From the NCBI GenBank assembly GCA_002007315.1, contig LNZQ01000164.1:1-37697 (forward strand): a stretch of 37,697 nucleotides of DNA. Reading direction: 5' to 3'. The DNA comes from Epulopiscium sp. Nele67-Bin004 (lineage in GTDB: Bacteria > Bacillota_A > Clostridia > Lachnospirales > Cellulosilyticaceae). The notes beneath the pieces are model-generated. The model was not told where the DNA came from and searched no databases. It worked only from the letters and a program-made list of their open reading frames with translations. Shown here piece after piece: positions 16,072 through 25,018 of the stretch (its first letter is position 1; each line of letters opens with the position of its first letter). Position numbers and translations under genes: made by a program.

Positions 16072-17829
16072 TTAATATATAAAACTGTATGGGTTCATAC
16101 GATTTCCGTTATATCGTACTTCAAAATGTAGGTGATTTCCTGTTGAATATCCTGTTGAACCTACATCTGCAATATATTGCCCTTTTGAAACTTTTTGACC
16201 AACTTGTACTTGGTTTTTGCTGTTGTGTGCATAATATGTTTCATAACCGTTTCCATGGTCAATAATTACCATATTACCATACCCACCACTATTGTAGCCC
16301 GAATACGTTACAGTTCCAGCGTCTGCAGCATATATAGGCGTGCCGTATGGTGCCGCTATATCAAGTCCACCATGGAATGTACCCCATCTTGGACCATACG
16401 TTGACGATATAGAACCAGCCCAATTAAGTGGGTGCATAAACTGCTTGCTTGATGATGACGACACAATCGTGTTTGATGATGTTGACACTGACACTTCTGG
16501 CTCTGGTTCAGGGCGTTCAAGCGTACCAAACTCAATTATTGTAGTTGTTGGCTCAATCAAAATATTTTCTTCAACAACTTCACGATCAATTTCAATATTG
16601 TTAAGTTTTTCAAGCCTAACTATAATTTCTTTAAGCCCATCGTTACCTTCTTGTACGATTTCTTCTTCATCGTCATACATTTCATCATTTTCAACATATT
16701 CAATTTCTCTGACAAGTTTTTCGTTAAATGTTGCTATTTCAGTTGTTTTAAGACCTAACACTGGTGATGGTGCTGACACTTGAATTCCTTCGCCTATCTG
16801 CATTTTTGTTTCATCAACTATTTGTGGGTTTAGAGCTATAATTTCTTCCATTGTAGTGTTATACATAAGTGCAACACCCCATATAGTGTCTCCCGACTCC
16901 AAAGTGTATTCTATCACTTCTTCAGTGTTTGACAACAGAAATTCGGTTACTTCCTGAGAATCTTGGATTTCTTCCTTCTCTATGTAGACAATTCTACCTG
17001 CTACTTCACCATCAAATAATAACGTTTCCATCTCTTGTGATATAGGTGTATCTGCATCAATTTCGTCTTCTTCCTCTTCTTCAGCTAATTCCTCATCAAC
17101 TTCTGTTTCTTTAGCTTCTTCTGTAATCACTTCTTCTGTAGGTTCGATAACTTCTGTTTCGTCTTCAGATGATATTATTTCTTCTAGCAACTCATTTAAT
17201 GCCTCAAGTTCTTCATCTTCAGTTGTTTCTTCAGGCTCTTTAACAACAAAGTCAACTACTTGTATCGTTGTTATTGGACTTTCTGCAAGGCTTGCTCTAG
17301 TCATAACAGGTATCGCATCAGTTTGTGCAAGCTCAACTATTGACTCATCTGGCAATATCGATTTTGCAACTGTTTCTAAAATTCCAATTGCAATTTCTTC
17401 ATTATCAACTGTTCCTTTTGGCTCACCATCAACTAAAATTTCATAACCTTCAACTAAATACGTTAAACTAGTTTGTAAAATCTCTTGCAATGTGTCGATT
17501 TCTATCCACGTATCTTTTTTTGCATTTATAAACTCTATATTCATAGTTTCTTTTACTTGTATACTGCGACCTTCATCTTCCTCAAGTTGCTCTATAACGC
17601 CAGCTAATATTTCTTCAATCGTATCCTCTGTCATTTCTTCGGTTGTTTGAACTATTGCTACTGGTTCACCATCAAGCGTAACTTGCCACGAATTAGGTTT
17701 TAAACTTTCCTTGTAGAGGCCAACTGCTCCGCCAATTATTCCAAGAGTTAAAGGAACTAATATCCATTTTATCTTTTTCTTTTTCGGTGTAGCTTCAAGT
17801 TCTTCTGTTATAATGTCGTTATTTTCCAT
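16072..17829 (-). CDS. M23-family peptidoglycan endopeptidase with LysM and G5 domains
   Basis: A 585-residue membrane-anchored wall hydrolase. A short cytoplasmic part precedes a membrane anchor at about 22-40 (WILVPLTLGIIGGAVGLY). Two small repeat-like domains follow (LDGEPV, VDGEPKG), then a very acidic segment (about 195-275), a LysM module (308-353; ESGDTIWGVALMYNTT), a G5-like domain (355-455), an S-rich linker and the M23 domain (480-585). The zinc ligands are H and D in HGGLDIAAP and the second His of HLHFEV, with another His in YYAHNS. It should cut cross-bridges in peptidoglycan. Own promoter upstream; terminator downstream. Domain order fits Clostridial DD-metallopeptidases, and a role in division or sporulation is open. 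Confidence 0.9.
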   Translation of the reverse strand: MENNDIITEELEATPKKKKIKWILVPLTLGIIGGAVGLYKESLKPNSWQVTLDGEPVAIVQTTEEMTEDTIEEILAGVIEQLEEDEGRSIQVKETMNIEFINAKKDTWIEIDTLQEILQTSLTYLVEGYEILVDGEPKGTVDNEEIAIGILETVAKSILPDESIVELAQTDAIPVMTRASLAESPITTIQVVDFVVKEPEETTEDEELEALNELLEEIISSEDETEVIEPTEEVITEEAKETEVDEELAEEEEEDEIDADTPISQEMETLLFDGEVAGRIVYIEKEEIQDSQEVTEFLLSNTEEVIEYTLESGDTIWGVALMYNTTMEEIIALNPQIVDETKMQIGEGIQVSAPSPVLGLKTTEIATFNEKLVREIEYVENDEMYDDEEEIVQEGNDGLKEIIVRLEKLNNIEIDREVVEENILIEPTTTIIEFGTLERPEPEPEVSVSTSSNTIVSSSSSKQFMHPLNWAGSISSTYGPRWGTFHGGLDIAAPYGTPIYAADAGTVTYSGYNSGGYGNMVIIDHGNGYETYYAHNSKNQVQVGQKVSKGQYIADVGSTGYSTGNHLHFEVRYNGNRMNPYSFIY

Positions 17830-17852
17830 AATTATCCTCCTTACAAAAATAA

Positions 17853-17881
17853 ATTATAACAAATAACTCGTATTTTGTAAA
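17853..17881 (-). promoter_or_regulatory. Sigma-A-type promoter of the M23 peptidase gene
   Basis: On the minus strand TTTACA (17881-17876) and a perfect TATAAT (17858-17853) are 17 bases apart. The predicted start is close to 17846, and the ATG at 17829 has AAGGAGG upstream. Confidence 0.7.
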
Positions 17882-17913
17882 CTATTATATTATAAAAGAG
17901 TTTTATGAATTAT

Positions 17914-17943
17914 AAATAGTGGACAAAAATTTGCCCACTATTT
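17914..17943 (-). terminator. Hairpin after the nicotinamidase-like gene
   Basis: AAATAGTGG (17914-17922) pairs with CCACTATTT and pairing continues inwards (CAAA/TTTG) after one mismatch, a long and stable hairpin. The T-run is poor, but the position just after the stop at 17948 fits a terminator. Confidence 0.65.
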
Positions 17944-17947
17944 ATCA

Positions 17948-18502
17948 CTAATTTATAATATCTACTTGAATCATTTTCATAGCATTTATAGCATTTTCGT
18001 GACTTTCGGGCGTAACTCCTGCACAACATAAGGCATCAACTTGAACTGTTGCTTCTGGCAAAAATGCCTTTATAAGCACCACATTTGATATAACACAAAT
18101 ATCTGTGCAAAGCCCAATCACTTCTATTGCTACCTTTTCATTTTCTTGCACTGAATTTTTTATCGTTGTTGGCAAAACTTCACTACCAAAACTTGGCTTT
18201 TCAAATATAATAGGTTGCAAACTATCTTTTTGTATCTCATCAGCAAGCTTTTGTATTTCAGGATTAAGCTCCCACCCCGCAGTGTTTCTAATGCAATGTT
18301 CTACAGGTAGACGCTTACCTTCTTGCGTATTCAAATAATCTGTCGTATGGGTGTCTTTTGTAAAATAAATAGTTTCGCCATCTTGCATATATTTCTTTAT
18401 TTTTTGTATAACATTTGGCACAATATTTTGTGCTTGTTTTGTACCTAAAACTCCATCAATAAAGTCATTTTGCATGTCTACTACAACTAATATTTTTTTC
18501 AT
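17948..18502 (-). CDS. Isochorismatase-family hydrolase, nicotinamidase-like
   Basis: A 184-residue cysteine hydrolase. The catalytic triad of the family is D9 (VVVDMQNDFIDG), K102 (EKPSFGS) and C136 (GLCTDICV). The metal-site residues of nicotinamidases are visible as D50 and H52 (KDTHTTDY) and H69 (EHC), which favours nicotinamide deamidation to nicotinate (NAD salvage) over isochorismate cleavage. It begins nine bases after the alaS stop, so it is probably cotranscribed. AGGGGG lies upstream of the ATG. Substrate is inferred, not proved. Confidence 0.85.
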   Translation of the reverse strand: MKKILVVVDMQNDFIDGVLGTKQAQNIVPNVIQKIKKYMQDGETIYFTKDTHTTDYLNTQEGKRLPVEHCIRNTAGWELNPEIQKLADEIQKDSLQPIIFEKPSFGSEVLPTTIKNSVQENEKVAIEVIGLCTDICVISNVVLIKAFLPEATVQVDALCCAGVTPESHENAINAMKMIQVDIIN

Positions 18503-18511
18503 TGTATCCCC

Positions 18512-21157
18512 CTATTTTGTTAATTGGTCTTTAATAGTTGATAACGCTACTTCCAATGCTTTGTTTATGTTTGCTGGATTTTTACCACCTGCTTGTGCCA
18601 TATTTGGACGACCACCGCCGCCACCATCAACTGTTTTTGCTGACGCTGATATAACTTGCCCACAGTGCACGCCTTTATCATTCGCCGCTTTAGTTGCCAT
18701 ACACACTAAACTCACTTTTCCATCAACATGAGATGCTAAAAATACCACGCCATCGCCTAACTGATCTTTTAGTGTGTCTCCCATTTGTTTTAGACCGTTT
18801 GTGTCCATTCCATCAAATTGTTTAGCCAACACTTTTATATCTGCAACATCAACAACATCACTTAATACGTCGCTTGCTTTTTGATTAGCAATTTGTGTCT
18901 TTAAGCTCTCGTTTTCTTTTTGCAACTTTTTATAATCAACACTCAAAGTTTCTACACGTTTTGCTACATCTGACTTTTTAGCTTTGATAGCAGTTGCAAC
19001 TTCGTCTAACGTTTTTTCCACTAAGCGATAGTATTCAATAGCTTGACGCCCTGTAACGGCTTCAATACGTCTAACGCCTGATGCAACACCTGTTTCAGAT
19101 ACAATTTTGAACGTACCAATTTGTGCGGTATTACTTAGATGCGTTCCTCCACAAAGCTCAATTGAATACCCCCCCATATCAACAACTCGTACAACATCAG
19201 AGTATTTTTCGCCAAACAGTGCCATTGCACCCATCTTTTTAGCTTCATCAATAGATGTTTCTACTATATTAATATCAAGCCCCTCAAGTATTTTTTCGTT
19301 TACTAACGTTTCAACTTGCTCAATTTGACTTTGTGTCAACGCCTCAAAATGCGTATAGTCAAAACGAAGTCTATCTTTTGTTACGTTTGAGCCTGCTTGT
19401 TCGATATGGTTTCCAACAACATCTCTAAGTGCTTTTTGAAGTATGTGAGTTGCACTATGATTTCTTGCTGTGTCAAGGCGTAATACGTTGTCCACAATCA
19501 ATGTTGCTTGTTGCCCAACACTTATTGTTCCTTCAACAATCTCAGCATGATGTGCAATTTTTGCTCCAGCAACTTTTGTTGTGTTTGTAATTTTCGCCTC
19601 ACCAGTTTGTGTTTTGATTGTACCAAAGTCACCTGCTTGCCCCCCACCTTCTGCATAAAACGGAGTTTCTGCTGTTATTATAAACACTGTTTCGCCTGAA
19701 GTTACTTCGTCAACAATGTTATCATTTGTTGTAATAAATACAATGTTAGACGTCACTTCTTTTGGTGTATAGCCTACAAACTGTGTGCTTACTTCTGTAT
19801 CAAGTTTGTTAAATATCGTTTCTTCTGCACCCATATAGCTTGTTTCGGCTTGGGCATTTCTTGCACGCTCACGTTGTTTTTCCATTTCTTGCTTAAAGCC
19901 TTCTTCGTCTATACCAAGTCCTTTTTCTTCAAGAATTTCAAGCGTCAAATCTATTGGGAACCCAAATGTGTCATACAATTTAAAACATGCATCACCATCC
20001 AAAACTTTTTTTCCAGACTTAGTTAACTCATCAATATACCCTTCAAGTATCGTTAACCCTTGCTCAATCGTTTGGTTAAAGTTTTGTTCTTCAACTGTTA
20101 ATGACTTAATAATGTAGTCATATTTTTCTTCAAGCTCTGTGTACTCGTGTTTTGAATTGTCAACAACTGTACGGATAAGTGGTTCTAAAAATAGTCCTTC
20201 TATTCCTAATATTTTTCCGTGTCTAACTGCACGTCTAAGCAGCCTTCTCATAACGTATCCACGACCTTCATTTGACGCACGAACTCCATCAGATGCCATA
20301 AACACAACCGAACGAATGTGGTCAGTTATAACTCTAATCGATACATCTGCTTTTGCATCTGCACCATATTTTTTGCCTGAAAGCTCACAAACGTGATCAC
20401 GAATCGCACGAATAGTGTCAACATCAAACAACGTATGCACATCTTGCATTATTGCAGCAATACGCTCAAGCCCCATACCTGTATCTATGTTAGGATTTGG
20501 AAGTGGCGTGTATGAACCGTCTTCATTTTTGTCAAACTGCGTAAATACTAAGTTCCAAAACTCTAAATATCTATCGCAATCACACCCAAGTTTACAGTCA
20601 TCAGAACCACAACCAAACGATTCGCCTCTATCATAATAAATTTCAGAGCAAGGTCCACAAGGTCCAACTGTACCAACTTCCCAGAAGTTATCTTCTTTTC
20701 CTAAGTAGAAAATTTTCTCTTTAGATAGTCCAATTTCTTTGTGCCAAATTTCAGCTGCTTCTTCATCTTCTTCATAAACAGAAATGTATAGTTTTTCTAC
20801 TGGAATTTCTAAAACTTCTGTTACAAATTCCCACGACCAAGCAATTGCTTCTTTCTTAAAGTAATCACCAAAAGAAAAGTTTCCGAGCATCTCAAAAAAC
20901 GTACCATGTCTTGCTGTTTTACCTACGTTTTCGATATCACCAGTACGTATACATTTTTGGCAAGTTGTTATTCTTTTTGATGGTGGCACTTCTTGACCAG
21001 TAAAGTATGGCTTTAGAGGTGCCATTCCTGCATTAATTAATAGCAAACTTTTATCATTTTCTGGCACAAGAGCAAAACTTTTAAGTCTAAGGTGGTTTTT
21101 GCTCTCAAAAAACTTTAAGTACATCTCACGTAATTCATTTAATCCATAATTTTTCAT
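18512..21157 (-). CDS. alaS: Alanine--tRNA ligase
   Basis: AlaRS of 881 residues, the normal length. The class II core begins with NELREMYLKFFESK and has TCQKCIRTGDIENVG and the HGTFFEMLGNFSFGDYFK motif. The editing domain has HSATHILQKAL (about 563) and CGGTHLSNTAQIG (about 669), the HxxxH and CxxxH zinc ligands that clear mischarged Ser/Gly. The C-terminal coiled coil and DHHA1-like domain end in GGGGGRPNMAQAGGKNP. AGGAGG precedes the ATG. There is no room for a T-box leader because the M15-like gene ends 15 bases upstream; control must come from the upstream operon promoter or an internal one. Confidence 0.97.
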   Translation of the reverse strand: MKNYGLNELREMYLKFFESKNHLRLKSFALVPENDKSLLLINAGMAPLKPYFTGQEVPPSKRITTCQKCIRTGDIENVGKTARHGTFFEMLGNFSFGDYFKKEAIAWSWEFVTEVLEIPVEKLYISVYEEDEEAAEIWHKEIGLSKEKIFYLGKEDNFWEVGTVGPCGPCSEIYYDRGESFGCGSDDCKLGCDCDRYLEFWNLVFTQFDKNEDGSYTPLPNPNIDTGMGLERIAAIMQDVHTLFDVDTIRAIRDHVCELSGKKYGADAKADVSIRVITDHIRSVVFMASDGVRASNEGRGYVMRRLLRRAVRHGKILGIEGLFLEPLIRTVVDNSKHEYTELEEKYDYIIKSLTVEEQNFNQTIEQGLTILEGYIDELTKSGKKVLDGDACFKLYDTFGFPIDLTLEILEEKGLGIDEEGFKQEMEKQRERARNAQAETSYMGAEETIFNKLDTEVSTQFVGYTPKEVTSNIVFITTNDNIVDEVTSGETVFIITAETPFYAEGGGQAGDFGTIKTQTGEAKITNTTKVAGAKIAHHAEIVEGTISVGQQATLIVDNVLRLDTARNHSATHILQKALRDVVGNHIEQAGSNVTKDRLRFDYTHFEALTQSQIEQVETLVNEKILEGLDINIVETSIDEAKKMGAMALFGEKYSDVVRVVDMGGYSIELCGGTHLSNTAQIGTFKIVSETGVASGVRRIEAVTGRQAIEYYRLVEKTLDEVATAIKAKKSDVAKRVETLSVDYKKLQKENESLKTQIANQKASDVLSDVVDVADIKVLAKQFDGMDTNGLKQMGDTLKDQLGDGVVFLASHVDGKVSLVCMATKAANDKGVHCGQVISASAKTVDGGGGGRPNMAQAGGKNPANINKALEVALSTIKDQLTK

Positions 21158-21172
21158 AGTTTCCTCCTATAT

Positions 21173-21757
21173 CTACAAATTAAATCGTAGATTTTTGTAT
21201 TGGTTTAAATATTCTTCTAAACATAAATTGAGTTTACACATTTTTTTTGCGTGATTTATTCCAACATATCTAAAGTGATAAGGTTTGTAATCAACTTTAG
21301 TTATATGCACTTTATCAGCTGGATATCTAATTACAAAGCCATAGTTTATACAATTAGAATGTGCCCATTTTTTATGAAAAGTAAACTCAAATTCATGAAG
21401 TTCTTTTTCTTCTTCTATCATTGTAGTTGTGCATACCTCTACAGAAAGCCCAGCTTGAAATTCGCTTGAACCAGGTGGCAACACATTGATAACTGACTGT
21501 GCGTCATCACTTGGCATAAGTCTCTCAAGATTTTCAAGCTTTGTATTGTAGAGTAGCTTTTGGTGTGCAAACGAACGATACCCCGTTACTAATATTAGAG
21601 GGGATAGCCTCGCTTGTTGCATAGCTTTATTCATGTTATAAAAACTTTTTAGCACTTCTTCTTCAAGCCAAATTTTTGTGATTGGGTCTTGTGCCAAATT
21701 TTGTGGACGATATTTTGGTGTAACTCTAAATTCATTGTTGATCAATTTCAGATACAT
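21173..21757 (-). CDS. VanY/M15B-like protein with altered zinc ligands, putative pseudoenzyme
   Basis: A 194-residue protein with the D-Ala-D-Ala carboxypeptidase (VanY, M15B) frame: VTGYRSFAHQKLLYN, then PPGSSEFQAGLSVEV, then FVIRYPADKVHITKVDY and PYHFRYVG. In active members the second motif is SEHxxGxxxD, whose His and Asp bind zinc. Here the His is Phe (codon TTT) and the Asp is Glu, while the final His (PYH) is kept. No signal peptide or anchor is seen, also unlike VanY. It overlaps the cdaR end by 26 bases and precedes alaS. It may bind peptides without cutting them. The family call is good; activity is doubtful. Confidence 0.75.
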   Translation of the reverse strand: MYLKLINNEFRVTPKYRPQNLAQDPITKIWLEEEVLKSFYNMNKAMQQARLSPLILVTGYRSFAHQKLLYNTKLENLERLMPSDDAQSVINVLPPGSSEFQAGLSVEVCTTTMIEEEKELHEFEFTFHKKWAHSNCINYGFVIRYPADKVHITKVDYKPYHFRYVGINHAKKMCKLNLCLEEYLNQYKNLRFNL

Positions 21758-23111
21758 CTTCTACCTCTTCCATATCTCCTTCCTCAGATTGTTCTTCTAT
21801 AGTTGCTTCAATTGTTTCAGGGTCAGGAAGTTCCAGCTCCACAATAATTTCTTCGGCAAAAATTGATATATCAAGCGTAATAAATTCATCTACTATTTGT
21901 ACTGTATCATCTATACTCACTTCAACTGGTAGCGTATATTCTCCAGGCTCTAAGTCACGCAAACTTATACTTGCAGCCACACTTGTTTTGTCAAAGCCAA
22001 GAAGTTCTTCTGCAGTGCCTCCAAGCGTCAAAATTAGATAATTGCTTATAAATTCATACTCCAGATGATCACTTAACCCTGTTATAGTTAAGTTTACATT
22101 ATCTATATCTATATTAAATTCATAAGTACTAATTTTTTGTATTTCCATAGTTACAACAGCATTATTATCTATTTTATCCATATATTCTATACCATCAGGC
22201 ATAATAAATTCAACTTGTTTAGTTGTATTTTCTATTAGGTTGGTTAAATATATAGGATTTAATTTTATGCTTGCAATTTCATCTACAACTTCTTCTTTTC
22301 CAACGATAGTAATTTCACTTGGAGTTATAATTGTATTTGTGTGTATATATCCACTTGGCAGCGACCCCCCAATTTGGGCTTCTATTGGCACTGTTACTTT
22401 TTTACCTATAGGCAAAATTACTTCTGCTGTTTGTGGATTTTTTACAAGTTCAGTGACTTCATTCCCATCTATATCGTATGCTATAATAGGCAATTTGTAT
22501 GTCAATGTATCTTCACTAAATTCGTCAACGTTTATATTTACCATAACTTTTTCTATACTTGCAAGTTTGCTTTCAGGTCCTGTAATTTCAACATCTGTTA
22601 CTTTAATAATCGGGTCAAGCGTCATATATTGGCTATCTTCTTTTCCTTCAATCTCATACTCAATTTGAAAAGTTCTAATGTCTTCGCTTTCAAATGTGAC
22701 GTATATAAGTTTGGGGTTATAATCGTCAATTACAACGTTATCAATCATCAAATTTACTGTTATTGGAACCGACCTTTCAGACGTGCCTGTATTTGGGTTT
22801 AGTTCCGTGGCATATCTACTGATGTTTACTTCGGCTTGTATTAGCGAATCTTGATTTGATAGCAACTGCTCAAGTTCAAGGCGTTGGCCTTGCAAATCGA
22901 CATTTATTGTCAAATTCATAAGTTCATCTTCATTTTGTACAACAAATCCTTTATCTTGAATTAAAGCAAGACCAACAACATCAACTTCGAGATTTTTAAT
23001 ATCTTGCGATTGTATCGGATTTTGTGTGTTTATTACAAATAACCAAAGCATTATAGCAAGTACCAACGAATATATTTTTAAGTGTAAGTTATGAGCTAAA
23101 AATTTATTCAT
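21732..23111 (-). CDS. cdaR: CdaA regulatory protein CdaR (YbbR domains)
   Basis: A 459-residue protein with one N-terminal membrane segment (about 11-28, IYSLVLAIMLWLFVINT) and an extracellular part built of four YbbR repeats, recognisable by recurring LxVDVVGL-, ITGPESKLASI- and ITIVGKEEV-type strands. The tail is strongly acidic (EEQSEEGDMEEVEDVSEIDQQ region). In Firmicutes CdaR binds CdaA and modulates c-di-AMP synthesis. It overlaps the cdaA end by eight bases, as usual for this pair. Length is close to the B. subtilis protein (483). Confidence 0.92.
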   Translation of the reverse strand: MNKFLAHNLHLKIYSLVLAIMLWLFVINTQNPIQSQDIKNLEVDVVGLALIQDKGFVVQNEDELMNLTINVDLQGQRLELEQLLSNQDSLIQAEVNISRYATELNPNTGTSERSVPITVNLMIDNVVIDDYNPKLIYVTFESEDIRTFQIEYEIEGKEDSQYMTLDPIIKVTDVEITGPESKLASIEKVMVNINVDEFSEDTLTYKLPIIAYDIDGNEVTELVKNPQTAEVILPIGKKVTVPIEAQIGGSLPSGYIHTNTIITPSEITIVGKEEVVDEIASIKLNPIYLTNLIENTTKQVEFIMPDGIEYMDKIDNNAVVTMEIQKISTYEFNIDIDNVNLTITGLSDHLEYEFISNYLILTLGGTAEELLGFDKTSVAASISLRDLEPGEYTLPVEVSIDDTVQIVDEFITLDISIFAEEIIVELELPDPETIEATIEEQSEEGDMEEVEDVSEIDQQ

Positions 23112-23964
23112 GGCGTCGTCTTCCTTTCCATAATGAGATTTTTCTTTTTTGGGCGTCTTTTGGTTTTTTTGGCTTCGTTAAAAGATTTGTTAACGTTTCT
23201 GTGTCCAAATTTCGTTTTATTTTTCCGTTTGCAACATAAGATATAGCCCCTGTTTCTTCTGATACAACGACGACAGTTGCATCTGTTTCTTCTGATACCC
23301 CAATAGCTGCTCGGTGTCTTGTTCCAAGTTCTTTACTAATTGATAAACTATCGCTTAGTGGCAAAAAGCAAGTTGCAGCAGCAATACGGTTTTTGCTAAT
23401 AACAATAGCCCCGTCGTGTAGTGGCGTATTTTTTTCAAATATGTTAATTAACAGTTGGCTACTAATACATGCATCAATATTTATTCCCGTTCGCTCATAG
23501 TCAGTAAGCGGTGTGTGGGACTCTATTACGATTAATGCACCTGTTTTAGTTTTTGACATTTGACTACATGACTTGACTATACTTGCAATAGTTTCTTCTG
23601 TAATCGTTTCTTTTTCTTTGTCATTGTTGCTACTTGCCATTTCCCATATTTTCCCCTGACCTAACTGTTCTAATGCACGTCTAAGTTCAGGCTGAAATAG
23701 TACAATTATAGTTATAGTCCCTACCGTAATTGTGTTAGTAATTATAAATGAAACAGTGTGTAACTCTAACAAATAGGCAAAAACTGCTACAGTAAATATT
23801 ATGACTATTCCTTTAAATACTGACCAAGTTCTTGTATCTTTAATCCACAAAATTATTTTATATAATGCAATACCCACTAACGCTATATCTAATGCATCTT
23901 TTATTTGTATGCTCGGAATAGTAAAAAACGGTATTTGCTCCAAAGTTGACTGTAAAAAATCCAT
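23104..23964 (-). CDS. cdaA: Diadenylate cyclase CdaA
   Basis: A 286-residue membrane enzyme that condenses two ATP into c-di-AMP. Three N-terminal membrane segments (about 26-42, 51-67 and 71-92) precede a DAC domain with the catalytic DGA (184-186, HDGAIVIS) and RHR (216-218, GTRHRAAIG) motifs, both intact. The C-terminus is basic (KPKKPKDAQKRKI). It is the first gene of a run cdaA-cdaR-M15B-like-alaS-pncA-like. In most Firmicutes glmM follows cdaR; it does not here. A TATAAT lies about 30 bases before the ATG but no good -35 pairs with it. Confidence 0.95.
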   Translation of the reverse strand: MDFLQSTLEQIPFFTIPSIQIKDALDIALVGIALYKIILWIKDTRTWSVFKGIVIIFTVAVFAYLLELHTVSFIITNTITVGTITIIVLFQPELRRALEQLGQGKIWEMASSNNDKEKETITEETIASIVKSCSQMSKTKTGALIVIESHTPLTDYERTGINIDACISSQLLINIFEKNTPLHDGAIVISKNRIAAATCFLPLSDSLSISKELGTRHRAAIGVSEETDATVVVVSEETGAISYVANGKIKRNLDTETLTNLLTKPKKPKDAQKRKISLWKGRRRHE

Positions 23965-24026
23965 CTACCTAGCCCTTTCTACTCTATTTTAATTTATTAT
24001 AACACACATTTACCAAAACTTGTATA

Positions 24027-24054
24027 CAAAAAAGAGCTAAAATAATTTAGCTCT
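24027..24054 (-). terminator. Perfect hairpin terminator of the 24053-26679 gene cluster
   Basis: AGAGCTAAA (24033-24041) pairs perfectly with TTTAGCTCT (24046-24054), four-base loop, and an A-run on the left gives TTTTTT on the minus strand. It overlaps the stop codon of the membrane protein gene. Confidence 0.85.
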
Positions 24055-25018
24055 ATAAAGATTCTTGTTGGTCATCAAATTGACCGCCATACACTTTTTG
24101 GGTTTTTGCTTGTTTAGCATTCACTTCAATTTTAGGTACAACTTTAACATAGTAATAGTTGCTCTCATCTTCAAATTGAACCATCTCAGCTCTACTATAA
24201 TCAAGTACAACTGACATAAATACAAATATACAACCTACAGCCACACTAAGTATAGTAAATAATATAGTAGTTGCTATATTTATATTAACACCTAACAATA
24301 TGTGCGAAATCAAAAAACCTAACACATTTATAACTCCACCAATTCCAACAGCAATGTAAGATGCATAATCGATTGGCTGAATTTTTATTACATATACAAT
24401 TGTGTATACGATTGAAAGTACTGTAATAGTCGCAAGCATTTCTGTATTAAATAACGTATTATCAGCTATAGTCATCACAACAAGTTCTATTGTATCAATA
24501 GAAAGTTCTGATATTTTGTTGCTCATCAAAAAATGAAATTGGTCAAATGTATAATAAAACAAACAACCAAACATAATCCCTCCGATGCCTCCGATTCCAA
24601 AAAACAGCGGTGCAACAAGCGGTACAAGATATACTGTACCTGTAGGTATTAAAAGCAATGTTAACATAATTAAAATTGTTTCTTGTGTAAATAGTCTTAT
24701 GTACATAACATAAGAAAGTATACATATTACAGCAACAACTGCCCCTAAAATCAAACTAATGTTAAGTAATTGAAAAACCACAATCCCCATCAACACACAA
24801 AGTATAGTAGACGGTTGTACTACTGCTCCAATCGAGGCAATCCCCATAGTTACCCACAAGTTATTTGCACTAACTGATACCCCTATAGCTGTATTTATAG
24901 TCGTTAATGATAGTGTTACGATAATAAATTTTACCATCAACAATATAATAGTTTCGTAGTTTTTATAAAATTTTACTAATGACTGTCTAAATAACAACAA
25001 ACTATCTGTCCCCATCAT
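24053..25018 (-). CDS. Polytopic membrane protein, unknown function
   Basis: A 321-residue protein with about eight or nine hydrophobic segments (for example 26-48, 55-75, 78-100, 110-130, 135-155, 200-215, 222-245, 250-275), ending in a soluble tail with YYYVKVVPKIEV. The pattern is conserved among Lachnospiraceae-type proteins of unknown function that I cannot name. Some are labelled ABC permease, but no permease EAA loop is visible. Its start overlaps the preceding gene by 17 bases, so it is translated with it. A role in envelope transport is only a guess. Confidence 0.75.
   Translation of the reverse strand: MMGTDSLLLFRQSLVKFYKNYETIILLMVKFIIVTLSLTTINTAIGVSVSANNLWVTMGIASIGAVVQPSTILCVLMGIVVFQLLNISLILGAVVAVICILSYVMYIRLFTQETILIMLTLLLIPTGTVYLVPLVAPLFFGIGGIGGIMFGCLFYYTFDQFHFLMSNKISELSIDTIELVVMTIADNTLFNTEMLATITVLSIVYTIVYVIKIQPIDYASYIAVGIGGVINVLGFLISHILLGVNINIATTILFTILSVAVGCIFVFMSVVLDYSRAEMVQFEDESNYYYVKVVPKIEVNAKQAKTQKVYGGQFDDQQESL

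Noticed and set aside
16340..16783. 147-codon plus-strand frame opposite the M23 peptidase
   Set aside because: Ser/Ile-rich antisense of an acidic coding region; no ribosome site and no protein-like motifs.
21158..21172. T-box leader for alaS
   Set aside because: Only 15 bases separate alaS from the upstream gene, and no T-box sequence was seen inside it.
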